Positions 6,366 to 13,254 of a stretch of 18,285 nucleotides of DNA are shown one piece after another. Position 1 is the stretch's first letter, and each line of letters begins with the position of its first letter. Below the pieces are notes generated by a model. It worked only from the letters and a program-made list of their open reading frames with translations. It had not been told where the DNA came from and did no database searches. The DNA is taken from assembly GCA_964538275.1 (NCBI GenBank), contig CAZIFW010000047.1, forward strand, positions 1 through 18,285, written 5' to 3'. The stretch is from CANIGN01 sp964538275 (lineage in GTDB: Bacteria; Bdellovibrionota; UBA2428). Made by a program: the position numbers and the translations under genes.

Positions 6366-6409
6366 ATTGTATTATTGTTATTGTAATATCCCAAATTAGG
6401 ATATATATA
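6366..6409. promoter_or_regulatory. Divergent promoters and operator of the C-R and M genes
   Basis: For the minus strand (C-R operon) TTGGGA (-35, plus-strand 6389-6394) and TACAAT (-10, 6366-6371) are 17 bases apart, placing the start near 6359. For the plus strand (methyltransferase) TTGTAA (6381-6386) and TATATA (6404-6409) are also 17 apart. Between and over them lies the inverted repeat ATATCC (6386-6391), seven bases, GGATAT (6399-6404). It overlaps the -35 of the C promoter and the -10 of the M promoter, so a bound C dimer could affect both. The elements are read from the sequence; the mechanism is inferred from C-protein systems. Confidence 0.6.
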
Positions 6410-6448
6410 AGAGTGCCAGCGTTAAACAAAAGAGGGGACAACAGTACG

Positions 6449-7378
6449 ATGCAACTAAGTTTTTTAATGAATGAGCCCTCAGCGGATAGTCGACTAAAGA
6501 TCGGCAGCGAAAACTATGTTGGCGCATTAAAACAAGTTCAGCCATTTAAAACTCAGCTATTGAAATGGATTGGAAATAAACAAAGATTTGCACACGAAAT
6601 CGTGTCGTATTTTCCAGCGAATTTTAACACCTACTTTGAGCCCTTTCTTGGTAGTGGGGCGGTTCTTGGAACTTTAGCTCCAAAAAAAGGCGTAGCATCT
6701 GATGTTTTTATGCCATTGTATGAAATTTTTGATGCTCTCAAAAATAATCCTGAACAACTAAAGCAGTGGTATTCCGAACGTAGAAATCAAGTAAGCAACG
6801 ATAACAAGGTGGAAATTTACGAGCGAATAAAGGCTTCATATAATAAAAAGCCTAGCGGTGCGGACTTGGTTTTCCTGTGTAGAACTTGTTACGGTGGTGT
6901 AGTTAGGTTTCGACAGGCTGATGGATACATGTCGACTCCCTGTGGGGTGCATGAACCAGTCAGCTCTGAAAGTTTTAGCAATAGAGTAGATCTATGGAAG
7001 GAACGAGTCAGAGGGACATCCTTTGTCCATGGTGATTATAAGGAAGTCTTAAAGTCTGCAAAGCGGGGTGACTTGGTTTATGCGGACCCTCCCTATGTAC
7101 ACAGCCAAACTATTTTATACGGAGCTCAGTCCTTTTCTCTAGGCGAACTTTTTGAGGTTATTGGAGAGTTGAAGTCTAGAGGGGTTTATTTTGCTTTAAG
7201 TATTGATGGCACAAAAAAATCTGGAGACACCCTTTGTGATTTGCCAATTCCTAAGGGTTTGTTTGAAACTGAGGTTTTTGTTAATTGCGGAAGATCTATG
7301 TTACGTAGATTTCAAATGAAAGATCAGACTTTAGAAAATGAAGTCGTAGCGGATCGATTATTGCTAACTTATTCTTAA
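6449..7378 (+). CDS. D12-class (Dam-like) adenine-N6 DNA methyltransferase
   Basis: A 309-residue alpha-group methyltransferase (Pfam MethyltransfD12) that methylates adenine in the system's target and protects the host. In order: LLKWIGNKQRFA (38-48, SAM-side motif X), YFEPFLGSGAV (62-72, motif I), FLCRTCYGGVVRFR (142-155, typical of Dam/EcoRV-like enzymes), and catalytic DPPY (213-216) in LVYADPPYVHS. Length is normal. ATG 6449 is chosen because the upstream part of the frame (from 6356) lies in the promoter region and encodes a non-family leader; AGGGG is 11-12 bases before it. It is divergent from the C-R operon, with a 91-base shared control region. KWIGNK in place of the KWxGGK seen in GATC enzymes suggests another target, but this is not decisive. 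Confidence 0.92.
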   Translation: MQLSFLMNEPSADSRLKIGSENYVGALKQVQPFKTQLLKWIGNKQRFAHEIVSYFPANFNTYFEPFLGSGAVLGTLAPKKGVASDVFMPLYEIFDALKNNPEQLKQWYSERRNQVSNDNKVEIYERIKASYNKKPSGADLVFLCRTCYGGVVRFRQADGYMSTPCGVHEPVSSESFSNRVDLWKERVRGTSFVHGDYKEVLKSAKRGDLVYADPPYVHSQTILYGAQSFSLGELFEVIGELKSRGVYFALSIDGTKKSGDTLCDLPIPKGLFETEVFVNCGRSMLRRFQMKDQTLENEVVADRLLLTYS

Positions 7379-7407
7379 TCTTATGTTCTGTCGCCATGAA
7401 GCCACCA

Positions 7408-7426
7408 TGTAGCACAAATGTAGCCA
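7408..7426 (+). repeat. Tandem TGTAGC motifs, candidate right integrase arm sites
   Basis: TGTAGC at 7408 and TGTAGCCA at 7419 start 11 bases apart, the same layout and orientation as the pair at 654-671. The 12-mer CAAATGTAGCCA (7415-7426) is exact at both island ends. It lies between the methyltransferase stop and the tRNA-Pro 3' end. Confidence 0.55.
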
Positions 7427-7449
7427 ACTGGGGTGAGTGTGTGAAATCT

Positions 7450-7480
7450 GGAGAAATCTCGCTTCTTCGAGAGCGTCTCC
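7450..7480 (+). terminator. Possible terminator hairpin after the methyltransferase
   Basis: GGAGA (7450-7454) pairs with TCTCC (7476-7480), and inside TCTCG (7457-7461) pairs with CGAGA (7468-7472). It lies about 70 bases after the methyltransferase stop. The following bases (TCTACCGTTATTT) are only weakly T-rich, so this is a modest call. Confidence 0.3.
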
Positions 7481-7544
7481 TCTACCGTTATTTATGTATT
7501 TGAGTTCTCTGGGTTTCTGGGGTCTTCCACTTTTCGTTTACCGA

Positions 7545-7555
7545 AAATTGGTCGG
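7545..7555 (-). other. Candidate right attachment site at the tRNA-Pro 3' end
   Basis: AAATTGGTCGG here resembles AAATGGTCGG at 591-600. The shared TGGTCGG covers CCA, the discriminator and the first acceptor bases. Tyrosine integrases often use tRNA 3' ends and leave the gene whole, as seen here. Confidence 0.4.
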
Positions 7556-7625
7556 CGATGTAGGATTTGAACCTACGACCCCCTGCTCCCAAAGCAGATG
7601 CGCTACCAGGCTGCGCTAATCGCCG
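7549..7625 (-). tRNA. tRNA-Pro (anticodon UGG)
   Basis: On the minus strand the gene runs from CGGCGAT at 7625 to an encoded CCA at 7549-7551. The acceptor stem pairs CGGCGAT with ATCGCCG, with discriminator A. The D arm (GCGCAGCCTGGTAGCGC), anticodon arm (TCTGC TTTGGGA GCAGG, loop with anticodon TGG), short variable loop and T arm (GTAGG TTCAAAT CCTAC) are all intact. It decodes CCA and, by wobble, other Pro codons. It is the integration target of the island; the short protein frame over it (7437-7619) is an artefact. Confidence 0.97.
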
Positions 7626-7712
7626 AACGTGTTGCTCGTATCCATTTAAGTAACACGAAAAAGCCCGAATTGGCCATTGCGTAAACTGTAGAAACTAAAA
7701 AATAGGCAAAAA

Positions 7713-7746
7713 AATACCCAGTTCCCTTTAAAGGGGACTGGGTATT
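7713..7746. terminator. Bidirectional Rho-independent terminator after yceI
   Basis: AATACCCAGTTCCC... (7713-7729) pairs over 17 positions with 7730-7746, one pair being G-T. On the minus strand it is followed by a T-run (complement of AAAAAAA), ending yceI transcription 26 bases after its stop. On the plus strand TATTTT follows more weakly. It separates yceI from the tRNA. Confidence 0.88.
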
Positions 7747-7771
7747 TTGAAGTACTTTAAATTCGTAGGGC

Positions 7772-8413
7772 TTATTGAGAAGCGAGCTTCTTGTCTGTCA
7801 TCTTTTGGTCTGCTTCAACGTGGATTTTGATAGCGATCTCGTTACCAACTGCCCACTCTTTAGCTTTGTTCGCAGCGCTCTCAACCATTCCTGGTTTTTG
7901 AACGTTTTCAACTTCTTTATTCCAGTTCATGCCAAACTTAGTACGGTCAATCATGGCAGTTGCGTCGAAAGCAATTTTAGTTGTGCCCATGAAATTAGCC
8001 ATACCGTTGTAGGTAATCATCATAGGAACAGTGTGAGTTTTTTTGTTGAGAGTAAGTTTTCCTTCAACAGGTTTATCAGAAAGTTTGAAAGGGCCTTTTG
8101 CTACGAATGTAGCAACTTCATGGCCTTTTTTTGCAGAGTTAAAAAAATCAGGACCTGCAAGGTGCTTATCGCGATCAAGGTTAGCTGTGTAAACAGATGC
8201 CGTCTTGATTTCTACTTTAAGGTTTTTCATTGTTTGAGTTTTTTCGTCGAACTCAAAAGTTCCATTAAAGTCAGTAAACTTACCAGGAACCTTAGTGATT
8301 CCAAGGTGAGACACTTCAAAACCAATGTTGGTATGAGTGGGGTCTAGTTGGTAAGTGTTAGCAAAAGACAGTGTTGATGTAATAAGGGCACTAAGTACTA
8401 ATAATTTATTCAT
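7772..8413 (-). CDS. yceI: YceI-family periplasmic lipid-binding-type protein
   Basis: A 213-residue exported protein. Residues 1-18 are a signal peptide (LLVLSALITSTLSFA, cleavage after Ala18). The mature part is the YceI beta-barrel (lipocalin-like) fold: TYQLDPTHTNIGFEVSHLGITKV at the start, GTFEFDEKT, the characteristic DRDKHLAGPDFFNSAKK (about 80-95), GKLTLNKKTH and IDRTKFGMNW (155-164). Family members bind isoprenoid or other amphiphilic lipids in a long pocket and are linked to stress and pH responses. The C-terminal 15 residues are a polar tail. GGAGGT lies seven bases before the ATG, and a strong terminator follows. A single-gene unit in ordinary chromosome. Confidence 0.93.
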   Translation of the reverse strand: MNKLLVLSALITSTLSFANTYQLDPTHTNIGFEVSHLGITKVPGKFTDFNGTFEFDEKTQTMKNLKVEIKTASVYTANLDRDKHLAGPDFFNSAKKGHEVATFVAKGPFKLSDKPVEGKLTLNKKTHTVPMMITYNGMANFMGTTKIAFDATAMIDRTKFGMNWNKEVENVQKPGMVESAANKAKEWAVGNEIAIKIHVEADQKMTDKKLASQ

Positions 8414-8577
8414 ATAAATTACCTCCGTGCAGTTATTAAAGAGCGCATATTAGCGAGAGAGTAGCCCTTGAAGGTAAAAAAACGACTTTGCTGCACTGCT
8501 GTTTTTGTCACTTCTTCTCGTCTTGTTCAATTGAGCCGAAGTTTTGACGAAAATTTGAAGAGGAGCAGAAATCTGGT
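8414..8577. other. Non-coding part between yceI and the structured element
   Basis: This is the leader and promoter side of yceI, part of a 460-base gap up to the transaldolase. Short frames at 8450-8728 and 8527-8724 show no protein-like features. No convincing promoter pair was picked out. Confidence 0.4.
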
Positions 8578-8702
8578 GCCTAGCGTTCTTTCCGCGATTG
8601 CGTGAGCTGGGACTGGAGTCAGCTCTTGAGATAGGGAGAGTCCTTTGGGTGGGGTTAAGAAAGAAAGATCGGGAGAGGAGGTTGATTGAAAGAACGCTAG
8701 GC
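8578..8702. repeat. 15-bp inverted repeat enclosing a structured 95-base segment, candidate small RNA
   Basis: GCCTAGCGTTCTTTC (8578-8592) and its exact complement (8688-8702) could close a 125-nt structure. Inside, GAGCTG...CAGCTC forms a smaller hairpin and the rest is G/A-rich. A terminator with nine Ts on the plus strand follows directly. That fits a small RNA gene read rightwards, but it matches no 6S, SRP, tmRNA or RNase P signature I recognise. A remnant of a miniature mobile element with terminal repeats is the other reading. Confidence 0.45.
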
Positions 8703-8752
8703 CACATACATTTATTAGTACCATACAATTGTATGGTGTGTGGTTTTTTTTT
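8702..8752 (+). terminator. Rho-independent terminator after the structured element
   Basis: CCACATAC (8702-8709) can pair with GTGTGTGG (8736-8743), or the perfect palindrome ACCATACAATTGTATGGT (8720-8737) forms a shorter hairpin. Nine Ts follow (8744-8752). No rightward gene lies upstream, so it most likely ends a small RNA, or serves as an operator plus terminator region. Confidence 0.5.
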
Positions 8753-8877
8753 AATAAAAAATTTTGGATTAAAGAAGCAAGATCCTTAAACCCTTATATA
8801 TGATCAGTATTTTTTGGATGCAAAGAGTTATCTTCTTTGGGGCGACAAGCTTTGATCGATGAAGTAAAAAAACTGAC

Positions 8878-9597
8878 ATGTCATTTGAGAAACTCAAAAT
8901 CAAACTTTACTGCGACGGGGCCTTTAAAGAAGAAATGTTGAAATACAATTCTGATCCTGAAGTAGCAGGCATGACAACAAATCCCTCTTTGATGAAGAAA
9001 GCTGGAATTACGGATTACGTTTCTTTCTGTAAAGAAATTCTTACCTTTGTAAAAGAAAAACCTTTGTCCTTTGAAGTTTTTGCAGATGATATTCCCGAGA
9101 TGGCTCGTCAGGCTCGATTGATTGCTCCCTGGGGCAGCAACGTTTACGTAAAGATTCCTATTCTCAATACGAAAGGTGAGAGCACTGCAAATTTAATTCG
9201 CGAACTCTCTCAGGCGGGCGTAAAAATTAACGTCACAGCAATTCTTACGGAAGAACAAATTGTAGAAACCGTAAACGCAGTTGCAGGTGGCGCGCCTTCT
9301 ATACTTTCTATTTTTGCAGGACGTATTGCAGATACCGCGCGCGATCCTATTCCACTTGTTAAAAAAGCAGTGGCACTTGCTAAGGAAAAAGCACCTGCTT
9401 GCGAAGTCTTGTGGGCAAGCACTCGTGAAGTCTTTAATCTTTTCGAAGCAGACCGAGCTGGTTGTCACATCATCACAGTTCCTGGGTCTATTTTAGAAAA
9501 GTATCGCGAGCTTCGTACAAAGAGCTTGTACGACATGAGCCTCGACACTGTTAAGACGTTTAAAAAAGATAGCGACGCTGCTGGTTTTATTCTTTAA
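8878..9597 (+). CDS. Transaldolase / fructose-6-phosphate aldolase-like enzyme
   Basis: A 239-residue TIM-barrel enzyme of the small transaldolase family (TalC/FSA type). It would transfer or split a dihydroxyacetone unit in the non-oxidative pentose phosphate pathway. Visible marks: CDGAF near the N-terminus (Asp13), the TTNPSLM signature (33-39), the Schiff-base Lys92 in VYVKIPI, VNVTAI-like VKINVTAILT (115-124), SIFAGRIADTARDP (144-157, phosphate-binding), LWASTRE (178-184) and ITVPGSIL. Length fits the 210-240 residue subgroup rather than the 310-residue TalB type. The ribosome site is weak (GAAGTAAAA). Whether it acts as transaldolase or aldolase cannot be decided from these motifs. It appears to stand alone, downstream of the structured element. 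Confidence 0.88.
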   Translation: MSFEKLKIKLYCDGAFKEEMLKYNSDPEVAGMTTNPSLMKKAGITDYVSFCKEILTFVKEKPLSFEVFADDIPEMARQARLIAPWGSNVYVKIPILNTKGESTANLIRELSQAGVKINVTAILTEEQIVETVNAVAGGAPSILSIFAGRIADTARDPIPLVKKAVALAKEKAPACEVLWASTREVFNLFEADRAGCHIITVPGSILEKYRELRTKSLYDMSLDTVKTFKKDSDAAGFIL

Positions 9598-9719
9598 AAT
9601 ATTTAGAGGCTTATTTCATAGTTGTAACTGAGTTGTTTCTTAACTTGAAACACAATGTGTTGTGAATACTTAAGCTAATATTAATAATTTAGCCTCTTTA
9701 TGCCGATTACAATAAAACT

Positions 9720-12017
9720 ATGAGAAGGCAAGCATACTTACGCGCACGTAATTTTCAAAGGCAAAGGGGCTTTGCGCTTGCAGAGATCATAGTGGCGCTG
9801 TTCTTTGTCTCAATGGCCGTCATGCTTGTAGGTGGCCTCTCTCAGCAAGTTATGAATCTTTCTAAATCATCAAAGCAAACAGCTGCGATGATTGAACTTA
9901 GAAGTAAAATTAATTCTCTAACTCGTAACTCAGATGATTGGGTTCATAAAATGCGTGTAGACCCTGAAGTAGGAAGCATTTATTCGGGATGTATTCCTGA
10001 TGCTTCTGTAGTGAGCACATCTTTTAATTGTCCTGCGGTCGATGCAAGTCTCTTGGCAAATGATCCTGAGTTGTCGCGCATTGCTGGACCTCAAATGCAC
10101 GCAGCACGCGTGCCAATTGTAGACAGCATGGGCGAGCAAATTGCCGGGGGTGATGAGCCTGTATATTTGGATGCTGATGGGCAAATTTGTACAAAAGAAC
10201 CTCGCGCTACTCAGTGTGCTTTTGAATCTACTGGCTATATGTTGCGTACAAATTCAGCTTCAAATTCAAATCCTGGTAATGTGCGCTTTGTAGTAAAAGT
10301 TGCGCGCAATTTACAAAACGTAGCTTCCCACGGAATGGCTGCCATGAAACCTCAATACATGAGTATTGATATGGGCACGCAGTGGTCAAAAACGCTCACC
10401 GGAAGTTGTCCTTCGGGGTCTCTCAAAATGGGATACTTGGCATCGGGCCGTCCTTATTGTGTAAAAACTATGGCGAACTGTCCCTCGGGCCAGCTTGCAC
10501 TCGGCGTAGATTCAAGTGGTGCAGCTGTTTGTTCTTCTGCTCCTACTTCTTGTTCTGAGGGAGAATCAGTTGCGTACGATCCTACAAGTGAAAGTATAAA
10601 ATGCACGGCAGCTTCTTCTCCGTGTTCAAACGGAAAAGTATTTTTAGGTTTTTATGCAGGATCACAACAAGCGATATGTATGTCCGCTGACATGAGTTGC
10701 CCTGCGGGACAAGTTCAAGTGGGTTTTGCTTCAAGTGGTGGAAGTGTACAAGCTAGTTGTGCGCAAGTTCCTACGTGTTCAAGTTCGCAAGTGGTTGCTT
10801 TTAACGGAAACGCTTTTACTTGTTCAAACGAAAGTGAAGGGGTTTTGTGTTCTGATAGTCAGGTGCTTGTGGGTATCACAAAAGCAGGTGCACCACTTTG
10901 TGAACCGCTCATTGCAGGTCGCGATGGCGTAGATGGAGTTGCGGGTAGAGATGGAGTCGACGGAACAAGTATTGCTATTGGACAAACCTGTCCAGGCGGA
11001 CAATTTGTTGCAGGGATAAATATGGATGGAAGTGTTGTTTGTAGGGCACCGGCATCTGACCCGGGTGGCGATGGTAACGACGATGCAATGGGTTTTGTTT
11101 CAATGACACAATTGCCATCTTTTGTTTCAGGCTCAGATGATTACGAAAAACAAAAACAAATTTGGCCCTTATCCTGTCATGTGACATCAGGTGCAAAAGT
11201 TTATCAATGTGGTTACGTTTATAATCGTCTTAAAGTTGGTGGTTCTGGTTTTAATGTCGCAACAACAGATAAAAATTTAGAGAGTATTGGATCTGAAAGT
11301 AATTTTGTAACAAGTCGAAAATGTATATTTATTGATGGCAAATGGAAAATGCAAACAAGTACCTCACGCTATGATCGTCTTTGCACAGGCGGAGTCATGT
11401 ATAAAAAAATGAATCCAGCAGCATCACGTTTAGATATGCGAGCAGTCGGTCATCCTGAGTACAATAGTTTCGCTTCTAAGCCTCGAACGATAGTGCCTAA
11501 GGGTGTATTTAGTGCATCTTCTACGAAAAATCCCACGCTTGCACAACTCATGGCACATTTTAACTCTTGTAATTTAGACGTTTCGCCCCCTGTGAATGGA
11601 GATGGGGTGGAAGACGAACATTGTGAGCAACTTAAAATTCATTTGGATAAAGCTAAGGCTTATACGGATCTTAGTTTAGCTCCTCAGTATTACCCTGACC
11701 TTACTCCTCAATACTGTCAGGCAGTAAACAAAGATAAAAAGTACTATTGGACTGGTTGTGGTTCGGGGTGTGGTGTGAAGCTTGCAGTTGATTATGTTGT
11801 GGGGCAAACGCCGGGTAAAAGTGGTTACAAATTTAAGTTTCAGTGGTCTCGAAATTATGCGCCTCCACCTCAAGGATCTAACTTTCCTCTGGGGACTTTG
11901 TGTACGGGATCTAGTTCTACTCCTGCCACAGATCGAGTGCGCTTAGCTCCATCAGGGCTTCAAGAGGCCCTTGAAAACCAATCTGAAGATATAGGTTTGC
12001 CTTCAGCTGATGAATAA
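9720..12017 (+). CDS. Very large type IV prepilin-like protein with Cys modules and a collagen-like linker
   Basis: A 765-residue protein with a class III (prepilin) leader: 17 residues ending in RQRG, then FALAEIIVALFFVSMAVML, with Glu22 as the conserved Glu5 of the mature pilin. Prepilin peptidase would cut after Gly17. After the pilin helix and an N-terminal domain (to about 225) come eight modules of roughly 20-35 residues shaped C(P/S)xG..(L/V).G....G...C (about 228-440), such as CPSGQLALG. Between modules seven and eight is a collagen-like GRDGVDGVAGRDGVDG (about 399-414). Residues 455-765 are a Cys-containing C-terminal domain I do not recognise. Ordinary pilins are 130-250 residues, so this is probably a minor pilin carrying an adhesin at the pilus tip. 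The lipoprotein gene follows by 65 bases. The N-terminal call is firm; the adhesin role is inferred. Confidence 0.8.
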   Translation: MRRQAYLRARNFQRQRGFALAEIIVALFFVSMAVMLVGGLSQQVMNLSKSSKQTAAMIELRSKINSLTRNSDDWVHKMRVDPEVGSIYSGCIPDASVVSTSFNCPAVDASLLANDPELSRIAGPQMHAARVPIVDSMGEQIAGGDEPVYLDADGQICTKEPRATQCAFESTGYMLRTNSASNSNPGNVRFVVKVARNLQNVASHGMAAMKPQYMSIDMGTQWSKTLTGSCPSGSLKMGYLASGRPYCVKTMANCPSGQLALGVDSSGAAVCSSAPTSCSEGESVAYDPTSESIKCTAASSPCSNGKVFLGFYAGSQQAICMSADMSCPAGQVQVGFASSGGSVQASCAQVPTCSSSQVVAFNGNAFTCSNESEGVLCSDSQVLVGITKAGAPLCEPLIAGRDGVDGVAGRDGVDGTSIAIGQTCPGGQFVAGINMDGSVVCRAPASDPGGDGNDDAMGFVSMTQLPSFVSGSDDYEKQKQIWPLSCHVTSGAKVYQCGYVYNRLKVGGSGFNVATTDKNLESIGSESNFVTSRKCIFIDGKWKMQTSTSRYDRLCTGGVMYKKMNPAASRLDMRAVGHPEYNSFASKPRTIVPKGVFSASSTKNPTLAQLMAHFNSCNLDVSPPVNGDGVEDEHCEQLKIHLDKAKAYTDLSLAPQYYPDLTPQYCQAVNKDKKYYWTGCGSGCGVKLAVDYVVGQTPGKSGYKFKFQWSRNYAPPPQGSNFPLGTLCTGSSSTPATDRVRLAPSGLQEALENQSEDIGLPSADE

Positions 12018-12082
12018 ATTTATTAAGGTCTCTTAACAGTAAATTAACTCACAAGACCCCAATAAGTGGCGAAAATAGAAGT

Positions 12083-12640
12083 ATGAGGAGTTGTGTCCTA
12101 CTGCTGTTCTTAGCTCTTACGCTGAACTCCTGTCTTCCTATGCCTACGGAACAAGGAATATGTAAAACTTCCGAAGGTGACGTAAAAACTTACAACATTA
12201 TTGGTGTTTGGAAAAAAGATCCCAAAACTTCTAAAGAAGCTGCAAATTATTCGAATGGAAACTTTCGTCTTCTCTACATAGTACAAGGTGGCGCCGAAGC
12301 TGTACTTGAAGGCGATGAATTTGATAATATCGAAGTTTATTACAACAGCGGAATATGTGAAAAGATTGTTTCAAACGGTGTAGAAACTAAAGTTTCTAAA
12401 GCGGGTTTGTATTTTCATGACGATGCTCGTTCACGTATAAAGACAAACATTTTAAATTTAGAAGACGAAAGTAACGATGCTGAACCAGTAGAAGAACTTG
12501 TGAAGTATAGATTCAGTGGAAGTTGCAACGGTACAAAGCTGCACCTCATACGAGGCAGTGGCAATTCCGAGCAAGTTGATACCTATACCTTCTTTGCTTC
12601 CAACCCACCGACAAATTCTTGTAAGTTTGATTCAAATTAG
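12083..12640 (+). CDS. Outer-membrane-type lipoprotein of unknown function
   Basis: A 185-residue protein with a lipoprotein signal: MRSCVLLLFLALTLNSC, lipobox LNSC, so lipidation at Cys17; the next residue is Leu, not Asp, so outer-membrane sorting is possible. The mature part is mostly beta and acidic, with four further Cys residues that could form disulfides (GICK, GICEK, SGSCNG, NSCKF). I do not recognise the family. It follows the large prepilin by 65 bases on the same strand and could act with it at the cell surface, which is inferred only from position. Confidence 0.7.
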   Translation: MRSCVLLLFLALTLNSCLPMPTEQGICKTSEGDVKTYNIIGVWKKDPKTSKEAANYSNGNFRLLYIVQGGAEAVLEGDEFDNIEVYYNSGICEKIVSNGVETKVSKAGLYFHDDARSRIKTNILNLEDESNDAEPVEELVKYRFSGSCNGTKLHLIRGSGNSEQVDTYTFFASNPPTNSCKFDSN

Positions 12641-12699
12641 ACGGATAATTGACCAGAATTCTTAAGCTTTTTTGATCGTAGATTTCGTATACTCAAAAT

Positions 12700-13131
12700 A
12701 TGGCCGAAGTTGATTTAGCAGAGTTAGAGCATTATCTGCGCATTTTTCAGGAAAACCCTGACTCTCGTGTTTTTGCTCCACTTGCGGATCTTTATAGGCG
12801 TTTAGGTCGTTTAGATGATGCCGAACGCATCTGCCGTGAGGGCCTTCGTCGGCATCCGTACTACGCGGGGGGTCGAGTTGCTTTGGCCCATATTCTCTTT
12901 GATAGAGGACAGCTTCAAGAAGCTTTTGACGAAGTAGAGTCCATTGTTACTTATTATCCTGATAATTTATTGGCTCGGAAAATTCTGATTAAAACTTTGA
13001 TGTCATTGGGCCAAAAAGACCGTGCCCATAGAGAACTCGAGGCTTTAAGGGCAATGGCGCCCGAAGTGGCCTCAGATCCCGAACTTATGGGCTATGTGCG
13101 TGGTGGGGGGGGGCTCTGCTCGTCGTTTTGA
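12700..13131 (+). CDS. TPR-repeat protein, frame broken by a G9 run near the C-terminus
   Basis: A 143-residue frame with three tetratricopeptide repeats at about 22-52 (RVFAPLADLYRRLGRLDDAERI), 56-87 (AGGRVALAHILFDRGQLQEAFDEV) and 90-120 (LLARKILIKTLMSLGQKDRAHREL). TPRs form helical scaffolds for protein binding; the partner is unknown. After ELMGYVR the frame enters nine Gs and ends with the odd tail GGGGLCSSF. Removing one G would continue the protein for 35 residues to a stop at 13219 (172 residues total). So this gene is shortened by a +1 shift that is either real or a sequencing slip. TATACT lies seven bases before the ATG, which may make the message leaderless. efp follows 35 bases after the full-length stop, so it may lead the efp-accBC operon. 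Confidence 0.75.
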   Translation: MAEVDLAELEHYLRIFQENPDSRVFAPLADLYRRLGRLDDAERICREGLRRHPYYAGGRVALAHILFDRGQLQEAFDEVESIVTYYPDNLLARKILIKTLMSLGQKDRAHRELEALRAMAPEVASDPELMGYVRGGGGLCSSF

Positions 13132-13219
13132 ACAGGTTCGGGACCATACCCCTAAGTCGCGTATAGACGAACTGCGCTTTCAGGCGATTATTCTCCAACG
13201 CCTTGTTGCTAGCCTTTGA
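13105..13219 (+). other. G9 run and out-of-frame tail of the TPR gene
   Basis: Positions 13105-13113 are nine consecutive Gs. In the frame reached with eight Gs, the sequence reads GSARRFEQVRDHTPK and on to VASL, stop TGA at 13217-13219, a plausible charged helical ending. The frame actually present stops at 13131. Homopolymer slippage (phase variation), a mutation or an assembly error would each explain it. Confidence 0.65.
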
Positions 13220-13254
13220 CTAGGTGTTAAGAGGGCTCTAGATTTTGAGTCCGT

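Larger units (their letters stand above)
594..7555. mobile_element. tRNA-Pro-associated integrative island carrying a restriction-modification system
   Basis: The right boundary is set by the 3' end of a tRNA-Pro gene. The left boundary is just beyond the integrase stop, where the tRNA end TGGTCGG recurs (594-600 and 7549-7555). Both ends also carry a tandem pair of TGTAGC motifs about one helical turn apart, sharing the 12-mer CAAATGTAGCCA in the same orientation. Inside are integrase, excisionase-like, Replic_Relax-like, membrane, ArsR and orphan genes and a complete C-R-M restriction system. No relaxase, coupling protein, capsid or secretion gene is visible, so transfer would need a helper. 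The core repeat is short and imperfect, so the exact ends are tentative. Confidence 0.6.

Noticed and set aside
6356..6448. Extended N-terminus for the methyltransferase
   Set aside because: It covers the divergent promoters and operator and encodes a hydrophobic leader foreign to the family; ATG 6449 fits better.
7437..7619. Short open frame ending in VGFEPTTPCSQSRCATRLR
   Set aside because: This is the well-known false protein read through the opposite strand of a tRNA gene; the tRNA-Pro explains it fully.
7775..8347. 190-residue frame on the plus strand opposite yceI
   Set aside because: Shadow of the yceI gene, rich in Phe, Cys and Ser, with no family features.
8450..8728. Two overlapping minus-strand frames upstream of yceI
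   Set aside because: They cross the structured element, are low-complexity Ser/Arg-rich and have no ribosome sites.
9605..9697. Inverted repeat AGAGGCT/AGCCTCT between transaldolase and prepilin genes
   Set aside because: Only seven bases with an 80-base gap; chance is a sufficient explanation.
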